Source of the DNA: Candidatus Poribacteria bacterium
GTDB lineage: Bacteria > Poribacteria > WGA-4E > WGA-3G
DNA length: 64,000 bases
Assembly: GCA_022827885.1 (NCBI GenBank)
Contig: JAJEIP010000144.1
Location: 1-64,000 of the forward strand
Direction of reading: 5' to 3'
The stretch's first letter is position 1; every line of letters starts with the position of its first letter. Below the pieces are notes generated by a model. The model saw only the letters and a list, made by a program, of their open reading frames with translations, had not been told where the DNA came from and searched no databases. A program made the position numbers and the translations under genes. Shown here piece after piece: positions 60,965 to 64,000 of the stretch.

Positions 60965-62008
60965 ATGACACAAGAGAAAGTCCGACTCACCGCGACCGTC
61001 AAATGTGCCGGGTGAGCGTCAAAACTCGCTCCGGGTGAGCTTGCACACATTTTAGGGAAAATCCCGAAGTCTACGGATCCGAACCTACTTGTCGGGACTG
61101 AAACCTCCGATGATGCCGGGATCTATCGCATTTCTGACGAACTCGCGCTCGTTAACACGGTGGACTATTTCACGCCTATCGTGGACGACCCGTATACCTT
61201 CGGTGCGATCGCTGCGACGAACTCACTGAGTGATGTCTACAGCATGGGCGGCGTGCCGAAAACAGCGTTGAACATCACGTGTTGGCCCAAGGCTGATTTG
61301 GACCTGTCCATCCTCGGCGATATCGTCCAAGGCGGGACCGAAAAGGCTATTGAAGCAGGCGCAGCACTTGTTGGCGGACATACCGTGGATGCCCCAGAAC
61401 TGATGTATGGACTCGCGGTAACGGGGATCGTGCATCCGGAGAAATTCGTCAAGAACTACGGGGCGCGTCCCGGTGAAGTGCTTATCCTCACGAAAAACCT
61501 CGGTATCGGTATTCTCACCACAGGACTGAAATTCGATAAAATCAGCGATGTTGTCTTACCGCAACTCGTTGAATCCATGACTCGACTCAATGCCTCCGCA
61601 GCATCTGTCATGCTGAAGCACGGTGCGAGTGCGTGCACAGATGTTACAGGATACGGCTTGCTGGGGCATGCCTCGGAGATGGCGGCCGGTAACGATGTTC
61701 GCCTCAAGATTGATAGCAGTGCCGTGCCATACTTCGCCGATGCCCCTGCACTCGTTGCCCAAGACACTTACACGCAAGCCTACCTTGCGAATATGTCGTT
61801 CCTCGCCGATAAGGTTACCTTCCACACGGAGAGTGAAGCGATGCGGCATATTTTGATGGAGGCAGAAACGTCTGGCGGTCTGTTATTCTCACTCCCCGCA
61901 GAGAACGCCGACGCCGCGATAGCCGACCTCCATGCCGCGGATTGCCCGGAGGCAGCTGTTATCGGGGAAGTGGTGGCAGATGATACCGCGCATATTGAGG
62001 TTTTTTAG
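60965..62008 (+). CDS. selD: Selenide, water dikinase with selenocysteine at codon 17 (in-frame UGA)
   Basis: Makes selenophosphate from selenide and ATP. Read through TGA 61013-61015 the gene encodes 347 aa starting MTQEKVRLTATVKCAG-U-ASKLAPGEL; the UGA is in the place of the catalytic Cys/Sec of SelD, and the next lysine (K20) is also conserved. Downstream, DAGIYRISDELALVNTVDYFTPIVDDPYTFGAIAATNSLSDVYSMGG and GGHTVDAPELMYGLAVTG are canonical. A truncated reading from 61160 would lose the active site, so recoding is the sensible reading; Sec-containing SelD proteins are well known. selA, selB and selC are not in the window. Confidence 0.92.
61016..61040 (+). promoter_or_regulatory. Possible bacterial SECIS hairpin after the selD UGA
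   Basis: GCTC (61028-61031) pairs with GAGC (61037-61040) around loop CGGGU, which contains GGU as in many bacterial SECIS loops. The loop begins 16 nt after the UGA, the same distance as in the Prx gene. An alternative stem GAGCG/CGCTC (61014-61031) competes. Drawn by eye only. Confidence 0.5.
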
Positions 62009-62051
62009 ACTATTAAATCTGGACACCGTTCCAGAAGCAAAAAATTAAAAA

Positions 62052-62576
62052 ATGACAAAAAAAGAACTCGCAAAACAGATACGCGCCGTTTCACATCTTA
62101 CAGGTGAATTCGTACTCCGCTCAGGAAATATCAGCAACTTCTATTGGGACAAATACCGGTTCGAGAGCGATCCGAGACTGCTCACTGCGGTTGCTGCAGA
62201 GATGGCGAAACTCCTACCGCTTTCCGAATGTGACGGTTTGGCGGGTTTAGAATTGGGCGGTATCCCACTCGCAACTGCCCTCTCGTTGCAAACCGGAGTG
62301 CCGTGCTTCTACGTGCGGAAGGAAGCGAAAACGTATGGCACTTGTAACCTTATTGAAGGTGGCGTTAAGGAAGGCAGCAGACTTGTTGTGATAGAAGATG
62401 TGATTACGACTGCGGGACAGGTCTGCACATCTATTGAGCAGATCCGAGCAGCGGGGTATACGGTGGAACACGTTATAGCAGCTATTGATCGCCAGGCAGG
62501 GGGCGCGGCGAAAATTAATGAGATCGGGTGTTCGTTCGCATCCGTTTTTACGCTTGCGGAGTTAGAAGGATTTTAA
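62052..62576 (+). CDS. pyrE: Orotate phosphoribosyltransferase
   Basis: 174 aa. GEFVLRSGNISNFYWDKYRFESDPRLL, the orotate-binding region, is followed by FYVRKEAKTYGT, the flexible loop, and VVIEDVITTAGQV, the PRPP-binding motif. It adds ribose phosphate to orotate in pyrimidine synthesis. This shorter type is common outside proteobacteria. It sits after selD and before ymdB; the ATG abuts CAAAAAATTAAAAA after a CCAGAAG word shared with the ribH and kinase leaders. Confidence 0.93.
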   Translation: MTKKELAKQIRAVSHLTGEFVLRSGNISNFYWDKYRFESDPRLLTAVAAEMAKLLPLSECDGLAGLELGGIPLATALSLQTGVPCFYVRKEAKTYGTCNLIEGGVKEGSRLVVIEDVITTAGQVCTSIEQIRAAGYTVEHVIAAIDRQAGGAAKINEIGCSFASVFTLAELEGF

Positions 62577-62660
62577 TTATACCTTGCGGAATAACGACGT
62601 GCGTTTAGACTTTGAAGTGCGTTCCTCAAATCCGCCCTCCATTACCTTACGGGCTATGTG
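62571..62660 (-). repeat. Inverted, geneless full copy of the CCGCAAGG leader element after pyrE
   Basis: Read on the minus strand: AGCCCGTAAGGTAATGGAGG, GCGGATTTGAGGAACGCAC, then GCACGTCGTTATTCCGCAAG and GTATAATTAAAA. It aligns over about 70 bases with the EutN leader, has GCCC/GGGC in place of its GCCTGC/GCAGGC stem, and ends in a consensus TATAAT, but points into pyrE with no start codon. Confidence 0.7.
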
Positions 62661-62678
62661 CTCTTTAAACGAACTCAG

Positions 62679-62830
62679 AGCCTGCAACAATACGCAGAAA
62701 TACCGGATTTAGTCTGGGAATAGACTAAATCCATTCCTTGTATTACATTGCAAAAACACGCAGGCGGATATACGGAAAGACATTTTATGCATCAAACCGA
62801 CCTGACCGAACCGCAAGGAATATTAAAAAC
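62679..62830 (+). promoter_or_regulatory. CCGCAAGG leader element, long form, upstream of ymdB
   Basis: AGCCTGCAACAATACGCAGA is identical to the EutN leader over 18 bases; the stem GCCTGC/GCAGGC (62680-62685 with 62760-62765) encloses an extra perfect hairpin, GGATTTAGTCT/AGACTAAATCC (62705-62732), absent from the EutN copy. The 3' end is ACCGAACCGCAAGGAATATT plus AAAAAC before ATG. Confidence 0.75.
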
Positions 62831-63607
62831 ATGAAAATACTGTTTATCGGGGATATAGTTGGAAAGCCAGGCAGATCAGCAACAGTCAGGTTTTTGGAAG
62901 AATACCGTCACGAATACGACTTTATCGTTGCAAATGGAGAGAATACAGCCGGTGGGAAAGGGTTAACGTTTGACATCGTTGACCAACTTTTGGCTTCCGG
63001 GGTCTCCGCGATTACAACTGGAAACCATGTCTGGGATAACAGAGAGATTTTCCACTTTATAGATACAACCCCGCAATTGATACGTCCTGCGAACTATCCG
63101 ACCGAGGTCGCTGGACGGGGTGTAACCATCGTTACATCCGATGACGGAGAAACGCAACTCGGTGTCATCAATCTCGCCGGACAAATTTTCATGAATCCTT
63201 ACACCAACCCGTTTCATGCGCTCAATTCGATTTTACCTGAAGTGAAAGCGGTGACCCCGTATATCCTCCTCGACTTTCATGCCGAGGCGACCTCTGAAAA
63301 GATTGCGATGGGCTGGCACGCAGACGGCAGGGTAGGCGCAGTGGTCGGCACGCATACGCACGTCCAGACAGCAGATGCCCGCGTCCTGCCACAAGGCACG
63401 GCTTACATTACAGATGTCGGTATGACGGGACCCTATGACTCGGTGATTGGCACAAGAATTGACGATGCGCTGGAACGGTTTCTGACGATGATGCCCACCC
63501 GATTTACTGTCGCTTCAAAGAACGTCAAACTCTGCGGTGCCGAGATAGAACTCGACCCAGAAACGGGTTTGGCAGTGAGTATCGTGCCGTTGCAGGCGCA
63601 GTATTGA
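62831..63607 (+). CDS. ymdB: YmdB-type metallophosphoesterase (TIGR00282 family)
   Basis: 258 aa from the ATG abutting the leader; an in-frame upstream extension of 31 codons lies in the leader and is rejected. MKILFIGDIVGKPGR opens the family, ANGENTAGGKGL contains the metal-binding Asn/Glu, TGNHVWDN, VINLAGQIFMNPYTNPF, DFHAEATSEKIAMGWHADGRVGAVVGTHTHVQTAD and TAYITDVGMTGPYDSVIG complete the di-metal site. In Bacillus the protein hydrolyses cyclic nucleotides and influences biofilm and motility. It normally lies near rny; here it precedes xseA by 12 bases. Confidence 0.94.
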   Translation: MKILFIGDIVGKPGRSATVRFLEEYRHEYDFIVANGENTAGGKGLTFDIVDQLLASGVSAITTGNHVWDNREIFHFIDTTPQLIRPANYPTEVAGRGVTIVTSDDGETQLGVINLAGQIFMNPYTNPFHALNSILPEVKAVTPYILLDFHAEATSEKIAMGWHADGRVGAVVGTHTHVQTADARVLPQGTAYITDVGMTGPYDSVIGTRIDDALERFLTMMPTRFTVASKNVKLCGAEIELDPETGLAVSIVPLQAQY

Positions 63608-63619
63608 TTGAAAGTTATT

Positions 63620-64000
63620 ATGCAATTAGAAATACCCATGGCAACGCGAACTGTTCACAGTGTCAGTGAAATAACAGATCTGTTAAAAAATCTGATAGAA
63701 CAGCAGCCACACCTGCAAAATGTATGGGTTCAGGGACAGGTGTCGAATTACAGTCGATCCGGTGCTGGGCATATCTACTTCACGCTCAAGGATGACAGAA
63801 GCCAGATCCAAGTTATTATGTTTCGGAGCAGTGCCGCCGGTCTCAGATTTGTTCTGAAGGATGGAGAAGAAGTGCTCGTGCAAGGGCGCCTGAATCTTTA
63901 TCCTGCCAGAGGACAGTATCAGATTAACGCCAATAAGGTAGAACCGCTTGGAATTGGGGCGCTGCAAAGAGCCTTTGAAGATTTGAAACAGCAGCTCGCA
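63620..64000 (+). CDS. xseA: Exonuclease VII large subunit, N-terminal part (3' end outside window)
   Basis: The frame is open from ATG 63620 to the window end, 127 codons (MQLEIPMATRTVHSVSEIT). A second in-frame ATG at 63638 is possible. NVWVQGQVSNYSRSGAGHIYFTLKDDRSQIQVIMFRS is the OB-fold of XseA and GEEVLVQGRLNLYPARGQYQINANKVEPLG its end, followed by GALQRAFEDLKQQLA, the family linker. With XseB it degrades single-stranded DNA. The catalytic domain is not in the window. Confidence 0.93.
   Translation, partial: MQLEIPMATRTVHSVSEITDLLKNLIEQQPHLQNVWVQGQVSNYSRSGAGHIYFTLKDDRSQIQVIMFRSSAAGLRFVLKDGEEVLVQGRLNLYPARGQYQINANKVEPLGIGALQRAFEDLKQQLA

Noticed and set aside
61160..62008. selD starting at 61160
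   Set aside because: This would remove the catalytic region; the homologous N-terminus is encoded upstream through an in-frame UGA.
1..64000. CRISPR array
   Set aside because: Repeats in the window are tandem without unique spacers or are dispersed singly; no regular repeat-spacer alternation and no cas gene was seen.
1..64000. tRNA or rRNA genes, including the selenocysteine tRNA
   Set aside because: No cloverleaf with GGTTCGANTCC-type T-arm and CCA end was found by eye in the intergenic regions. A covariance search would be decisive.

Overview
The window is about 50% GC and carries 57 recognisable protein genes, two of them cut by the window edges, and no rRNA or tRNA that I could find. 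The mix of genes suggests an uncultured bacterium close to Candidatus Poribacteria or another FCB/PVC-affiliated lineage. The evidence is secreted LamG and NPCBM proteins, a gingipain-type C25 protease and another surface protein with FlgD-Ig/T9SS-like tails, an FG-GAP/UnbV protein beside a TPR protein, microcompartment vertex proteins, an MlrC-like M81 protein, selenoproteins and very many short dispersed repeats. This placement is an inference from gene content; no marker tree was made.

Layout. 0-7.4 kb: end of a surface protein, thrC, a NAGPA-type glycosidase, a lipoprotein, a zinc alcohol dehydrogenase, an orphan HTH antitoxin overlapping hemW, a LamG protein and a decayed RAYT transposase next to a REP-like hairpin. 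7.5-12.6 kb: a peroxiredoxin with an in-frame UGA at its peroxidatic position, then ribD-ribE-ribBA-ribH (the complete riboflavin branch apart from the phosphatase) and hisH. 12.7-17.3 kb: a GAF histidine kinase with a sigma54-type regulator, two EutN/CcmL vertex proteins and a lipoprotein. 17.5-30.8 kb: the 1724-aa C25 protease, an acetyltransferase, ndk, NPCBM and LamG proteins, TPR and FG-GAP/UnbV proteins and an aldolase-like protein. 30.9-40.5 kb, minus strand: rpsB-tsf-frr-cdsA-dxr-rseP-UDG-priA, a translation, lipid, isoprenoid, envelope and repair cluster without the usual pyrH and uppS. 40.8-47.8 kb: a kinase-like protein, a metallohydrolase, queE, a VOC protein, a STAS protein and a heparinase-like protein. 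47.8-56.9 kb: a defence-type island with an AAA ATPase/nuclease, a single-polypeptide DarT-DarG toxin-antitoxin fusion, a type ISP/IIG-like restriction-modification enzyme and a PD-(D/E)XK protein. 57-64 kb: M81 protein, HD hydrolase, TIM-barrel isomerase, selD (itself with an in-frame UGA), pyrE, ymdB and the start of xseA.

How the parts connect. SelD supplies the selenophosphate that both UGA-containing genes would need. Each of those UGAs is followed, 16 nt later, by the loop of a possible SECIS-like hairpin. selA, selB and the selenocysteine tRNA are not in this window.

The most unusual thread is regulatory. Many starts lack a Shine-Dalgarno sequence and directly follow an A/T-rich stretch ending in TTAAAAA. 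Two promoters (Prx and the restriction-modification gene) have a -35, 17-nt spacer, -10 and then exactly six bases before ATG, which predicts leaderless mRNAs. A family of about 40-150-nt leader elements ending in a CCGCAAGG block plus ATTAAAA lies directly upstream of unrelated genes (zinc ADH, EutN, frr, queE, ymdB), with orphan and inverted copies elsewhere. This looks like a dispersed promoter/leader element.
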